Assembly (NCBI GenBank): GCA_964487925.1
Contig: CAZASZ010000035.1
Coordinates: 1 to 20,583, forward strand
Length of the DNA: 20,583 nucleotides
Direction: 5' to 3'
DNA from: RI-283 sp964487925
Lineage (GTDB): Bacteria; Pseudomonadota; Gammaproteobacteria; SZUA-140
Of this stretch, positions 7,016 through 15,779 are shown in pieces. Both the position numbers and the translations under genes were made by a program. Positions within the stretch are counted from its first letter, which is position 1; every line of letters begins with the position of its first letter. The notes beneath the pieces are model-generated. The model was given only the letters and a program-made list of their open reading frames with translations, was not told where the DNA came from and did no database searches.

Positions 7016-8971
7016 TTACCCCATCAAAACAAACAGGGTCACCAACACTAACATGCCGACAATCATGGCGAAGGCATAGTGATAAAGCATGCCCGTCTGA
7101 ATGTGACGGACCTTTCCGGCAATCCAGCCTACGCTCTTGGCCGTGCCATTGACCATGATGCCGTCGATCAGGGCCGCATCGCCCTTTTCCGACAAGACCT
7201 TCGCGAGCTGGCGACTACCGCCCGCAAAATAACGATCATTGAACTCATCGAAACCATATTTCCGGACCAGCAGCTCATAAAAGCCCCGGAAGCGCGCCTT
7301 GATTTGGTCTGCCAAGTCCGGTCGCTTCATATAGACAAGCCAAGCCGTATAAATACCGGCGATCGAGAGCCAGAAAGGCATTCCGAGCAGACCGTGGAAC
7401 AGAAAACCGAATACACCGGTGTACTCCTCGCCAAGGTGCCCCAGTACGTCGTGCGCTTCCTCGACATGAATGGCGCCCGAGAAAAAATCTCCGAACAACA
7501 ACGGCCCGATCGCGATCATACCCGCCAGGACAGAGGGGATCGCCAACAGGATCAGCGGAATAGTCACGACCTTGGGTGATTCTTTGAGGTGATGACGGGT
7601 ATGTTCATCCATACGCTCCTCACCGTGGAAAACCAGAAAGAACAACCGGAAGCTGTAGAGTGCGGTTACGAAAACTCCGAGCAAGACGCAGAGCCAAGCG
7701 AAGGTTGATCCGGGCAAATGCGACTCGTAGACGGCCTCGATGATGGCGTCCTTGGAGAAGAAGCCGGCAGTGCCCGGAAAGCCGATCAAGGCTAAAGAGC
7801 CGATCAACGAGGTCCAATAGGTGATCGGCATGTATTTCTTCAGGCCACCCATGTTGCGGATATCCTGATCATGATGCATGGCGATGATGACCGAGCCGGC
7901 GGCCAGAAATAGCAGGGCCTTAAAGAAGGCATGGGTCATGAGGTGGAAGATGCCGGCAGCGTACGCCGATGCGCCGAGGGCTACGGTCATATAACCGAGC
8001 TGCGACAACGTCGAATAGGCAATGACGCGCTTGATATCGTTCTGCACGATGCCGAGCAGACCCATCGAGAAGGCCGTAATCGCGCCGATCACGATCACGA
8101 AGGACAACGCGGTCTCGGAGAGCTCGAAGAGCGGCGACATCCGCGCCACCATGAAGATACCTGCCGTGACCATGGTCGCGGCATGGATCAGGGCCGAGAT
8201 AGGCGTCGGGCCTTCCATCGAGTCCGGCAGCCAGACGTGCAACGGCGCCTGGGCTGATTTGCCCATCGCGCCAATGAACAGCAGGATGCAGATGACGGTC
8301 ATGACCGACCACTGCTGATCGCCCCAGATCTGCATGGTCATGTCCTTCATGTGGGGGGCGGCGGCGAAGACATCGGCATAGTCGACACTACCGAAATACA
8401 TTAGGACGGCACCGATCCCGAGCAGAAAGCCAAAGTCCCCGACACGGTTGACGAGAAAGGCCTTCATGTTGGCGTAGATCGCGGTTTCCTTCTTGAACCA
8501 GAATCCGATCAGTAGGTAGGACACCAGGCCGACGGCCTCCCAACCGAAGAACAACTGCATGAAGTTGTTGGCCATGACCAGCATTAGCATCGAGAACGTG
8601 AATAGCGCGATATAGCTGAAGAAACGCTGGTAACCGTCGTCATCGGCCATGTAGCCGATCGTATAGATGTGGACCATCAGCGACACAAAGGTCACGACGA
8701 TCATCATCAATGCGGTCAATTTGTCGATCAGAAAACCGACATCGAAACTGATGCCGTCGCTGACCATCCAGGTATAGACGACGCCATTGAAAGGCTCGGC
8801 GTCGAAGACCGCGATACGGAAAAAGACGATCAACGAGAGCAGGAAGGCAATGCCGACCCCGGCGATCGTTACGGTATGTGCGCCCTTGCGCCCGATCGCC
8901 TTACCAAACAGGCCCGCAATGATCGATCCGATCAGCGGGGCCAGTGGAATCATGAGATACAGTCCTTTCAT
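7016..8971 (-). CDS. nuoL: NADH-quinone oxidoreductase subunit L
   Basis: The distal, largest antiporter-like proton channel of complex I, with 651 residues and about 16 membrane helices. Recognisable elements are Glu145 in FFGWEAVGLVSYLLIGFW, Lys238 in AMGKSAQAPLHVWLPDSMEGP, the NDIKRVIAYSTLSQLGYM helix, and a long C-terminal region (about residues 560-651) that includes the lateral HL helix and the terminal anchor helix, both present. The ATG start follows the nuoK stop by 12 bp. No truncation or frameshift is seen. Confidence 0.97.
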   Translation of the reverse strand: MKGLYLMIPLAPLIGSIIAGLFGKAIGRKGAHTVTIAGVGIAFLLSLIVFFRIAVFDAEPFNGVVYTWMVSDGISFDVGFLIDKLTALMMIVVTFVSLMVHIYTIGYMADDDGYQRFFSYIALFTFSMLMLVMANNFMQLFFGWEAVGLVSYLLIGFWFKKETAIYANMKAFLVNRVGDFGFLLGIGAVLMYFGSVDYADVFAAAPHMKDMTMQIWGDQQWSVMTVICILLFIGAMGKSAQAPLHVWLPDSMEGPTPISALIHAATMVTAGIFMVARMSPLFELSETALSFVIVIGAITAFSMGLLGIVQNDIKRVIAYSTLSQLGYMTVALGASAYAAGIFHLMTHAFFKALLFLAAGSVIIAMHHDQDIRNMGGLKKYMPITYWTSLIGSLALIGFPGTAGFFSKDAIIEAVYESHLPGSTFAWLCVLLGVFVTALYSFRLFFLVFHGEERMDEHTRHHLKESPKVVTIPLILLAIPSVLAGMIAIGPLLFGDFFSGAIHVEEAHDVLGHLGEEYTGVFGFLFHGLLGMPFWLSIAGIYTAWLVYMKRPDLADQIKARFRGFYELLVRKYGFDEFNDRYFAGGSRQLAKVLSEKGDAALIDGIMVNGTAKSVGWIAGKVRHIQTGMLYHYAFAMIVGMLVLVTLFVLMG

Positions 8972-8983
8972 GCGATTTTCTCG

Positions 8984-9289
8984 TCAGCCCTTCAATGTAT
9001 CGAGGTGTGCCACGTTGATCGTATGGCGGTTTCTGAACAGCAGAATCAAGATGGCCAGGCCGATGGCCGCCTCTGCCGCGGCGACCGTGAGCACGAAGAA
9101 GACGAATAGCTGCCCGGTCGCATCCCCATTAAAGTGGGAAAAGGCGACAAAATTCATGTTCACAGCCAGCAGCATGAGCTCGATGGACATGAGCAGGATG
9201 ATGATGTTCTTCCGGTTCATGAAGATACCGGCAAGGCTGATGCAAAACAGCAGAGCAGCAAGAATCAGACAATCCGATAAGGCGATCAT
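8984..9289 (-). CDS. nuoK: NADH-quinone oxidoreductase subunit K
   Basis: Small membrane subunit of complex I with three helices and 101 residues, the usual size. The two conserved membrane carboxylates, needed for coupling quinone reduction to proton translocation, are Glu37 (LLMSIELMLLAVN) and Glu73 (TVAAAEAAIGLAI). They correspond to Glu36 and Glu72 of E. coli. Its ATG overlaps the nuoJ stop as ATGA (9289-9286), suggesting translational coupling, and nuoL begins 12 bp after its stop. Confidence 0.97.
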   Translation of the reverse strand: MIALSDCLILAALLFCISLAGIFMNRKNIIILLMSIELMLLAVNMNFVAFSHFNGDATGQLFVFFVLTVAAAEAAIGLAILILLFRNRHTINVAHLDTLKG

Positions 9290-9909
9290 GAACTGGTCCC
9301 TCTTTGATGGGGAATCTTCTTCTCCGCCGCCATCTTGACCATTCGGACACGGTCGTTCCGCTGTATCTCGATCTGCTTTGCCGGATCTTGATACTTGGTA
9401 TCGGGACGACGCCTCATGGTCAACGAGATCGCAGCGATAATGGCAACGAGCAGTATCAGCGAGGCAATCTCGAAGGGATAGGCATAGTCGGTATAGAGAA
9501 TGCGGCCCAACTCCTTGGTATTACTATAGTCTGCGGCATGGGCAACAGGCGGCGGCATCTGTTCAAGCCCGAAATGTTGCGGTCCCAAGACTACGGCCAT
9601 CTCGGCAAAGGCTACGATGGCAACGAAGATCGCCACAGGCAAAAAGCGGATAAAGCCCTCGCGTAGCGGCACCAGATTGATGTCCAGCATCATGACCACG
9701 AACAGGAACAGCACCATGACGGCGCCGACATAGACGAGGATTAGCACCAGCGCCAGGAATTCAGCCTCAAGCAACAACCAGATGGCGGCCGTCGTGAAAA
9801 AGGCCAACACCAGGAACAGGACGGCGAATACGGGGTTACGAACCGTCACAACGGCCCCCGCGGCCGCCACGAGAATCGCACCAAAGAGATAGAACAGTAC
9901 CGACTCCAT
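9286..9909 (-). CDS. nuoJ: NADH-quinone oxidoreductase subunit J
   Basis: Membrane subunit of complex I (ND6 counterpart), 207 residues. Five hydrophobic helices are followed by a basic cytoplasmic tail (about residues 165-207). The third helix carries the conserved VLILVYVGAVMVLFLFVVMM segment, whose pi-bulge rotates during turnover in characterised complexes. It is followed by nuoK with an ATGA overlap and preceded by nuoI across a 58-bp gap in which I see no clear signal. The charged C-terminal tail is longer than the membrane core needs; tail length varies widely in this subunit. Confidence 0.95.
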   Translation of the reverse strand: MESVLFYLFGAILVAAAGAVVTVRNPVFAVLFLVLAFFTTAAIWLLLEAEFLALVLILVYVGAVMVLFLFVVMMLDINLVPLREGFIRFLPVAIFVAIVAFAEMAVVLGPQHFGLEQMPPPVAHAADYSNTKELGRILYTDYAYPFEIASLILLVAIIAAISLTMRRRPDTKYQDPAKQIEIQRNDRVRMVKMAAEKKIPHQRGTSS

Positions 9910-9967
9910 GATCAGCTTTCCTCACTCACCCGCATGCCAAAATATCTCCCATAACCTGTCTCCCCAT

Positions 9968-10456
9968 TCATCGATAGGCCGCATCATAGGCCCGGTCGCT
10001 CGCGATAGTGGCTTCCTCACGGTCACCGACGGCCAACAGCTTGTCCTTAGTCATAATACTGCTGGCCCGGTCCTCGAAATGGTATTCAAAAATCCGCGTC
10101 TCGACGATAGCGTCGACGGGACAGGCCTCTTCACAAAAGCCACAATAGATGCATTTGAAGAGGTCGATATCATAGACAGTGGTCCGCCGCGAGCCATCCG
10201 GGCGAGGCTCGGCCTCAATCGTGATAGCCAGCGCGGGACAAACCACCTCGCAGAGCTTACAGGCGATGCAACGCTCTTCACCCGACGGATAACGGCGTAG
10301 CGCGTGCAGTCCGCGAAAGCGGTTCGACTGCGGGGTCTTCTCCTCGGGATACTGTACCGTGATCTTCTTGGCGAAGAAGTAGCGGCCGGTGAGCTTCAGT
10401 CCCCGGAACAATTCCAGGAGCATGAAACTCTTAAGCATCTTTTGAACGTTCTGCAT
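9968..10456 (-). CDS. nuoI: NADH-quinone oxidoreductase subunit I (2x[4Fe-4S])
   Basis: Ferredoxin-like subunit of the peripheral arm carrying clusters N6a and N6b, which pass electrons from NuoG towards N2 in NuoB. The protein has 162 residues. An N-terminal amphipathic region packs on the membrane. Two CxxCxxCxxxCP motifs follow: C63, C66, C69 and C73, then C102, C105, C108 and C112. All eight ligands are present. It lies between nuoH (17 bp away) and nuoJ (58 bp away) in canonical order. Confidence 0.97.
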   Translation of the reverse strand: MQNVQKMLKSFMLLELFRGLKLTGRYFFAKKITVQYPEEKTPQSNRFRGLHALRRYPSGEERCIACKLCEVVCPALAITIEAEPRPDGSRRTTVYDIDLFKCIYCGFCEEACPVDAIVETRIFEYHFEDRASSIMTKDKLLAVGDREEATIASDRAYDAAYR

Positions 10457-10473
10457 AATCAGTCAGCTCCCCA

Positions 10474-11520
10474 TCAATCGAACCAGGGCCCGAGACCGAC
10501 CTCAATGGCCAGACCCATGACCAGCAGCCAGAAGATGGTTACCGGAATAAAGACCTTCCAGCCCAAGCGCATGATCTGGTCATATCGATAACGCGGGAAG
10601 GTGGCGCGGAACCAGAGAAACAGGAACAGGAATACCGACATCTTGGCCAATAACCAAATAATGCCGGGCACCCAGGCGAATGCCGACTCGAGCAGGGGAA
10701 TGCCCTGGAAGGGCGACAACCAACCACCCATGAACATCAACGCCGTCAGCGCTGCGATCAGGATCATATTGGCGTATTCGGCCAGGAAGAACAGGGCAAA
10801 TGTCATGCCTGAATACTCGACATGGAAACCCGCCACGATCTCGGATTCACCCTCGGCGACATCAAAGGGCGCGCGGTTGGTCTCAGCAACACCCGAGATG
10901 AAATAGACGAAGAACAACGGCAACAACGGCAACCAGAACCAGTGCAGAAAGCTGCCACTCTGAGCCAGCACGATGTCCTCAAGGTTCAAACTGCCGGCAG
11001 CCATAAGTACGCCGACCAACGCAAAACCCATGGCGATCTCATAGGCCACCATCTGCGCGGTTGAACGCAACGCACCGAGGAAAGCATACTTGGAGTTCGA
11101 TGCCCAACCGGCAATGATGACCCCGTAGACTCCCATTGATGTCAGCGCCAGGACATAGAGCAGACCGGCATCGAGATCGGAGACGATCATTCCCTCGCTG
11201 AAAGGAATCACGGCCCAGGCCGCCAGGGCGGGGGCCAACGTCAGCAGGGGCGCGCCAATGAATAGGAATGTATTGGCTCGAGACGGGACAATGATCTCCT
11301 TCATGAGGAGTTTGAGTCCGTCGGCGATCGGCTGCAACAGCCCACGAGGTCCCACTCGGTTGGGGCCGATACGGACCTGGATATAACCAATGACCTTGCG
11401 CTCTGCCAGTGTCAGATAGGCAACGCCCAGCATAATCGGCACAACGATCACTACGATCTCGAGGCTAATCTGCACTAAATGCGGCAGCATGTCCCAAAGC
11501 GAAATCAAGAAATCAACCAT
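10474..11520 (-). CDS. nuoH: NADH-quinone oxidoreductase subunit H
   Basis: Membrane subunit (ND1 counterpart) that forms the quinone-chamber entrance and links the peripheral and membrane arms. It has 348 residues and about eight helices. Signature segments are ERKVIGYIQVRIGPNRVGPRG, LKLLMKEIIVPSRAN, and the acidic loop PFDVAEGESEIVAGFHVEYSG, whose carboxylates are conserved for proton transfer. The ATG start is preceded by an AGGGCAGGG purine run. It follows nuoG after 33 bp. Confidence 0.97.
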   Translation of the reverse strand: MVDFLISLWDMLPHLVQISLEIVVIVVPIMLGVAYLTLAERKVIGYIQVRIGPNRVGPRGLLQPIADGLKLLMKEIIVPSRANTFLFIGAPLLTLAPALAAWAVIPFSEGMIVSDLDAGLLYVLALTSMGVYGVIIAGWASNSKYAFLGALRSTAQMVAYEIAMGFALVGVLMAAGSLNLEDIVLAQSGSFLHWFWLPLLPLFFVYFISGVAETNRAPFDVAEGESEIVAGFHVEYSGMTFALFFLAEYANMILIAALTALMFMGGWLSPFQGIPLLESAFAWVPGIIWLLAKMSVFLFLFLWFRATFPRYRYDQIMRLGWKVFIPVTIFWLLVMGLAIEVGLGPWFD

Positions 11521-11553
11521 GGCTGCGCCCTGCCCTGTTCTTCGCCCGCTTCA

Positions 11554-13968
11554 TCAGCTCAGCTTCTCCACGGTCACCGCGCCGAACGCCGTCTCCAAGG
11601 TCTCGCTACCGGGTGCGCCGGCCGGGACATGGATACAGCCCGCAGGTACGCGTTCATCGACCTCAACCACAAAATCTCCGGCAAAATCATGTTGATGCAA
11701 CCGGATCAGTTGGCCCGCCTCGATATCCAGCGCACGCGCTTGGCCGGCACACATCGCAGCATTGGCCGCGCCAACGCCGTCTACCGTCTCTTGAAGCGAT
11801 TCTGCGTGACGCACGACCGCATCGACAGCATAAGGTGGCACGCTCGCGATACGCCAGAGTTCGTCATCCTTCGGCGTCAGGCCCACAGGACAGCGCCATG
11901 TTCGCTCGGTATTCAACGTCTGTCCCTCAAGCACACCCTTGAGTTCATTGAGAACGTCCTCGCTCGAAACCTGATCAAAGCCATCGACCGCCAACAGATT
12001 ACCCAGCACGCGCAAGACCTTCCATGCCGGCCGTGCATCACCTTTGGGTGGCACCGCGGCGGCAAAGGACTGCCAGCGGCCTTCGCCGTTCACGAAGGTC
12101 CCGGAGGTCTCGGAAAACGGAGTGACCGGCAACATCACGTCACAGCGGGTCCCGAGATACTCACTCTCATAAGCCGAGAGGGCTACCACAAACTCCGACT
12201 TACTGACGGCTCGGCGGAAGGGTCCGGGGACTGCGCCGTCAAGGTCAGGCTCCACATTCAACAAAACGAAGGCGGAGGCCTCGGCGGCATACATGGCACG
12301 AGTATATTTACCTGCTGTGGGGGCTTCAACCCCGCCAGGAAGGCGATGTGGAACCGCACCGGCGAGCCAAGCCCCGGCGGAGTTGGCGCCGTCGCTGAGC
12401 ACACCCAGAGTTGCACCACTCAAGGCCGCGACGGCCTGAGCCAGTGTGTAAACATCGGAAAGCGCCGGATGCATGAGGGCCTGTTGCCCGAGCAGAATCG
12501 CGGCGTCGCCACCAGCAGCCTTCAGCGAGGCGGCAATCGCCTTCTCGCTAGCGCTGGAACGACGCCCCTTCAGCAATACGTCAAGACCTTCGACGTCAGA
12601 TGGTGCCTTTTTGCCATCCAGCAGCGCCTTGGCGATAGCGGCAAGGCGCTCCTCCATGGCCGTGGGATTGCCCACGATCTGATTCGCAACCGGAAAGTTG
12701 AAGGCGTAATCCATACCGTTAACGAAATGAATCTCGGCCCCCTTGTGGGCGGCCTGGGCCAATCGATGGGCCACGATAGGCTGCTCCTTGCGGACATGGG
12801 ACCCAATCAACAAAGCTGCCTTAACGTTGGAGAGTGATTCGAGCGAGCGCCCAAATGTCGGGGCCGCAGGCTCTTGCTCCTGCCCGGCGAAATCCATCTG
12901 GCGTAAACGATGATCGATATTGTTTGAACCGACACCGCGCATGAGCTTTTGCAGCAGATAGGCCTCTTCCGTTGTCGAGGAGGGAGACGACAGGGCCATA
13001 ATCGCCTCAGGCCCAAGCTCTTCGCTCACCCTTTTCAGACCCGCAACCGTGGCTTCCAGCGCCGTCTGCCAATCGGTATTCTGCCACTGCCCGCCCTGCT
13101 TTATACGCGGGGTCAACAGTCGGTCTTGTTCAAGGCCCTGATAGCTGAAACGGTCACGGTCGGACAGCCAGCACTCATTAATTTCTTCCTGTTCACGCGG
13201 ATCAACGCGCATGACCTCGCCACGGCGGATCAGATATTCAAGATTCGAGCCTACGCAGTCGTGCGCCGCAATACCTGGACGGTGCGTCATTTCCCAGGAA
13301 CGAGCAGTAAACCGAAAAGGCTTGGACGTCAGCGCACCGACCGGACACAGGTCGATGACGTTGCCGGACATCTCCGAATCCACGGTCTTGGCGATATAGG
13401 TCCCGATCCGGGTCTTTTCACCTCGGCCGGTCGCCCCAAGCTCCCTAACCCCGGCGATCTCCTCACCAAAACGCACGCAACGCGTACAGTGTATACAACG
13501 CGTCATCTCGGTCGAGATTAGCGGCCCAATATCGCGGTCTGCAACGACACGCTTGGTCTCGGCATACTCGGACCGGCTGCCACCGTATCCAATGGACATC
13601 TCTTGGAGATCGCATTCGCCGCCCTGATCGCAAATCGGGCAGTCCAGCGGATGATTGATTAGCAGGAACTCCATCGTGCCCTGCTGGGCCGCGATCGCGA
13701 CCGGCGACTGCGTAAAGACCTGCATGCCCTCGGCGACGGGAGTCGCGCAAGCAGGTAACGGCTTGGGCGCCTTGACGACCTCGACGAGACACATGCGGCA
13801 GTTAGCAGCGACCGAAAGCTTCTTGTGATAGCAAAATCTCGGGATATCGATCCCGGCGGCATCGGTAGCCTCAATCAACATAGAGCCCGGACGGGCCTTG
13901 AGCTTCTGGCCGTCGACCTCGAAGGTAACCAATTTCTCCTCGGTCATGTCGTCCACCGTCGCGCTCAT
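11554..13968 (-). CDS. nuoG: NADH-quinone oxidoreductase subunit G
   Basis: Largest peripheral-arm subunit, carrying clusters N1b, N5 and N4. I start at ATG 13968, which forms ATGA with the nuoF stop and has GGGAG 7 nt upstream, giving 804 residues. An extension to 14007 is unlikely. N1b ligands are C46, C57, C60 and C74. N5 ligands are H106, C110, C113 and C119 (HPLDCPICDQGGEC). N4 ligands are C158, C161, C164 and C208 (RCIHCTRC, then LCPVGALTSKPF). The extra N7 site found in E. coli-type NuoG is absent: only C238 lies in that region (HDCVGSNLEYL). The rest is a molybdopterin-oxidoreductase-like domain without visible cofactor function. It is longer than the roughly 690-residue alphaproteobacterial type and shorter than the E. 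coli type. Confidence 0.96.
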   Translation of the reverse strand: MSATVDDMTEEKLVTFEVDGQKLKARPGSMLIEATDAAGIDIPRFCYHKKLSVAANCRMCLVEVVKAPKPLPACATPVAEGMQVFTQSPVAIAAQQGTMEFLLINHPLDCPICDQGGECDLQEMSIGYGGSRSEYAETKRVVADRDIGPLISTEMTRCIHCTRCVRFGEEIAGVRELGATGRGEKTRIGTYIAKTVDSEMSGNVIDLCPVGALTSKPFRFTARSWEMTHRPGIAAHDCVGSNLEYLIRRGEVMRVDPREQEEINECWLSDRDRFSYQGLEQDRLLTPRIKQGGQWQNTDWQTALEATVAGLKRVSEELGPEAIMALSSPSSTTEEAYLLQKLMRGVGSNNIDHRLRQMDFAGQEQEPAAPTFGRSLESLSNVKAALLIGSHVRKEQPIVAHRLAQAAHKGAEIHFVNGMDYAFNFPVANQIVGNPTAMEERLAAIAKALLDGKKAPSDVEGLDVLLKGRRSSASEKAIAASLKAAGGDAAILLGQQALMHPALSDVYTLAQAVAALSGATLGVLSDGANSAGAWLAGAVPHRLPGGVEAPTAGKYTRAMYAAEASAFVLLNVEPDLDGAVPGPFRRAVSKSEFVVALSAYESEYLGTRCDVMLPVTPFSETSGTFVNGEGRWQSFAAAVPPKGDARPAWKVLRVLGNLLAVDGFDQVSSEDVLNELKGVLEGQTLNTERTWRCPVGLTPKDDELWRIASVPPYAVDAVVRHAESLQETVDGVGAANAAMCAGQARALDIEAGQLIRLHQHDFAGDFVVEVDERVPAGCIHVPAGAPGSETLETAFGAVTVEKLS

Positions 13969-15269
13969 GCAGCCGCTCCCGAACCCGAGTTCGGGCCAAC
14001 CATGCAACGCTTATGTTCGATGTGATAGGCGAACTCATCGCGGAAGTGCTTCAAGAAACTCTGAACGGGCCACGCAGCGGCGTCACCAAAGGCACAGATA
14101 GTTTTGCCCTCGATCTGCCCTGCGACCCTCTCCAGCAGGTCGAGGTCTTCCGGACGACCCTGCCCCTCTTCGATACGTTTTAAGATCCGCCACAGCCAAC
14201 CCGTGCCTTCACGACAAGGCGTGCACTGGCCGCAAGACTCGGCGAAGTAAAAACGCGACAGCCGCAGCAGGGCCTTGACCATACAGGTGGTCTCGTCCAT
14301 GACGATGACGGCGGCCGAACCCAGGCCGGTGCCGTTCTTCGACAGCGTGTCATAGTCCATGTCCAGACCCATCATAATGTCGCCGGGGACGACAGGGATC
14401 GATGAGCCGCCCGGGATCACCGCCTTGAGTTTATGGCCCTTACGGACGCCACCGGCGAGCTCTAACAGCTCACTGAACGGCGTACCCAGCGGCAGCTCAA
14501 AGTTGCCTGGATTGTTGACATGCCCGGAGACCGAAAAGATCTTGCTGCCGCCATTATTCGGACGGCCAAGCCCCAGGAACCAATCACCACCATTGCGCAT
14601 GATGGCCGGAATGGAGGCCAGTGTCTCGGTATTATTGATCGTGGTCGGCATGCCATAGAGACCGAAGTTGGCCGGAAACGGCGGCTTGAAGCGGGGCTGT
14701 CCCTTCTTGCCTTCAAGAGACTCCAGCAGCGCGGTCTCCTCACCACAAATATAGGCCCCGGCGCCGAGAGAACCATGGAGTTCGAAGTCGACGCCCGAAC
14801 CCAGAATATTGTTACCCAGCAAACCGGCTTCGCGAGCTTCCTTGAGCGCGCCCTCGAAACGTTCGAAAGGCTCGTGATGGAACTCGCCACGCATATAGTT
14901 ATAGCCGACAGTCGCGCCAATCGAATAACCGGCGATGGCCATGCCCTCAATCAATGAATGCGGATTGAAACGCAGGATGTCGCGGTCTTTGCAAGTACCC
15001 GGCTCGCTCTCGTCCGAATTACAGACAATATACTTCTGTCCTGGCGCACTCCGAGGCATGAAGCTCCACTTCAAACCTGTCGGGAACCCGGCGCCACCAC
15101 GACCACGCAGGGCAGAGTGCTTGACCTCTTCGATGATTTTCTCCTGCAGGGTCTTCTTTTTCAGGATCTCTTTCCAGGCCTTATAACCGCCCTCCTTGAG
15201 ATAGCTCTCAAGCGTCCACGGTTTATCGTGCTTAAGCGTGCTGAAACAGACTGCCAATTGCTCCGCCAT
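13965..15269 (-). CDS. nuoF: NADH-quinone oxidoreductase subunit F (NADH/FMN)
   Basis: The subunit that oxidises NADH, holding FMN and [4Fe-4S] cluster N3; 434 residues. Motifs are the NADH-binding Gly loop RGRGGAGFPTGLKW, the FMN segment GAGAYICGEETALLESLEG, YLCNSDESEPGT-like IVCNSDESEPGTCKDRD, and the N3 ligands in SCGQCTPCREGTGW with the distant Cys in KTICAFGDAAAWP. The ATG start lies 6 bp after the nuoE stop with GGAG 9 nt upstream; the end overlaps nuoG by four bases. Confidence 0.97.
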   Translation of the reverse strand: MAEQLAVCFSTLKHDKPWTLESYLKEGGYKAWKEILKKKTLQEKIIEEVKHSALRGRGGAGFPTGLKWSFMPRSAPGQKYIVCNSDESEPGTCKDRDILRFNPHSLIEGMAIAGYSIGATVGYNYMRGEFHHEPFERFEGALKEAREAGLLGNNILGSGVDFELHGSLGAGAYICGEETALLESLEGKKGQPRFKPPFPANFGLYGMPTTINNTETLASIPAIMRNGGDWFLGLGRPNNGGSKIFSVSGHVNNPGNFELPLGTPFSELLELAGGVRKGHKLKAVIPGGSSIPVVPGDIMMGLDMDYDTLSKNGTGLGSAAVIVMDETTCMVKALLRLSRFYFAESCGQCTPCREGTGWLWRILKRIEEGQGRPEDLDLLERVAGQIEGKTICAFGDAAAWPVQSFLKHFRDEFAYHIEHKRCMVGPNSGSGAAA

Positions 15270-15275
15270 CAGTAA

Positions 15276-15779
15276 CTACTCCAAACCGTCCAGGATCGCG
15301 TCCACCTTTTCGGGTGTCAGCTTCTCATGATAGTGCCCATTCACGACCATCATCGGGGCGCCGCAACAGGCCGCCAGACACTCTTCTTCACGAACCAGCG
15401 TGACCCGTTTGTCCTCCGTAGTATCACCGACTTTAATGCCGAGCTTGTTCTCGACATGGGCGATAATCTCGTCGCCACCGCAAAGCATGCAGGAGATATT
15501 GTTGCAGACCGAGATCTTATGACGGCCGACCGGTTCGGTATGGAACAGGCTGTAAAAGCTGGCAACCTCATAGACAGCGATCCGGGGCATGCCGAGATAC
15601 TCCGCCACGGCATCCATCTGCTCGGTCGACAACCAACCTTCGCCATGCTCCTGCACCGCCGTCAAGGCGGCGATGACCGCCGACTGGCGACGCTCCTCCG
15701 GGAACTTGGTCAGCCAGTGGTCGATTTCCCGGCGCACCGCCGAACTGAGGTGTGCGGTGTTATCTGTGGAAGCGGGCAT
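15276..15779 (-). CDS. nuoE: NADH-quinone oxidoreductase subunit E ([2Fe-2S])
   Basis: Thioredoxin-like subunit of the NADH-oxidising module carrying cluster N1a; 167 residues, the expected size. The N1a ligands are C92 and C97 (VCNNISC) and C134 and C138 (ECLAAC). Two extra cysteines lie right beside them (C100 and C139). The start codon shares its A with the nuoD stop (TGATG at 15779), indicating coupled translation. NuoE and NuoF work as a pair. Confidence 0.97.
   Translation of the reverse strand: MPASTDNTAHLSSAVRREIDHWLTKFPEERRQSAVIAALTAVQEHGEGWLSTEQMDAVAEYLGMPRIAVYEVASFYSLFHTEPVGRHKISVCNNISCMLCGGDEIIAHVENKLGIKVGDTTEDKRVTLVREEECLAACCGAPMMVVNGHYHEKLTPEKVDAILDGLE

Noticed and set aside
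11479..12837. A 452-codon open frame on the plus strand, antisense to nuoG
   Set aside because: It lies entirely opposite nuoG and part of nuoH, which are intact and conserved. Its translation is rich in Arg/His/Gly with no recognisable domain, as expected from the complement of GC-rich codons.
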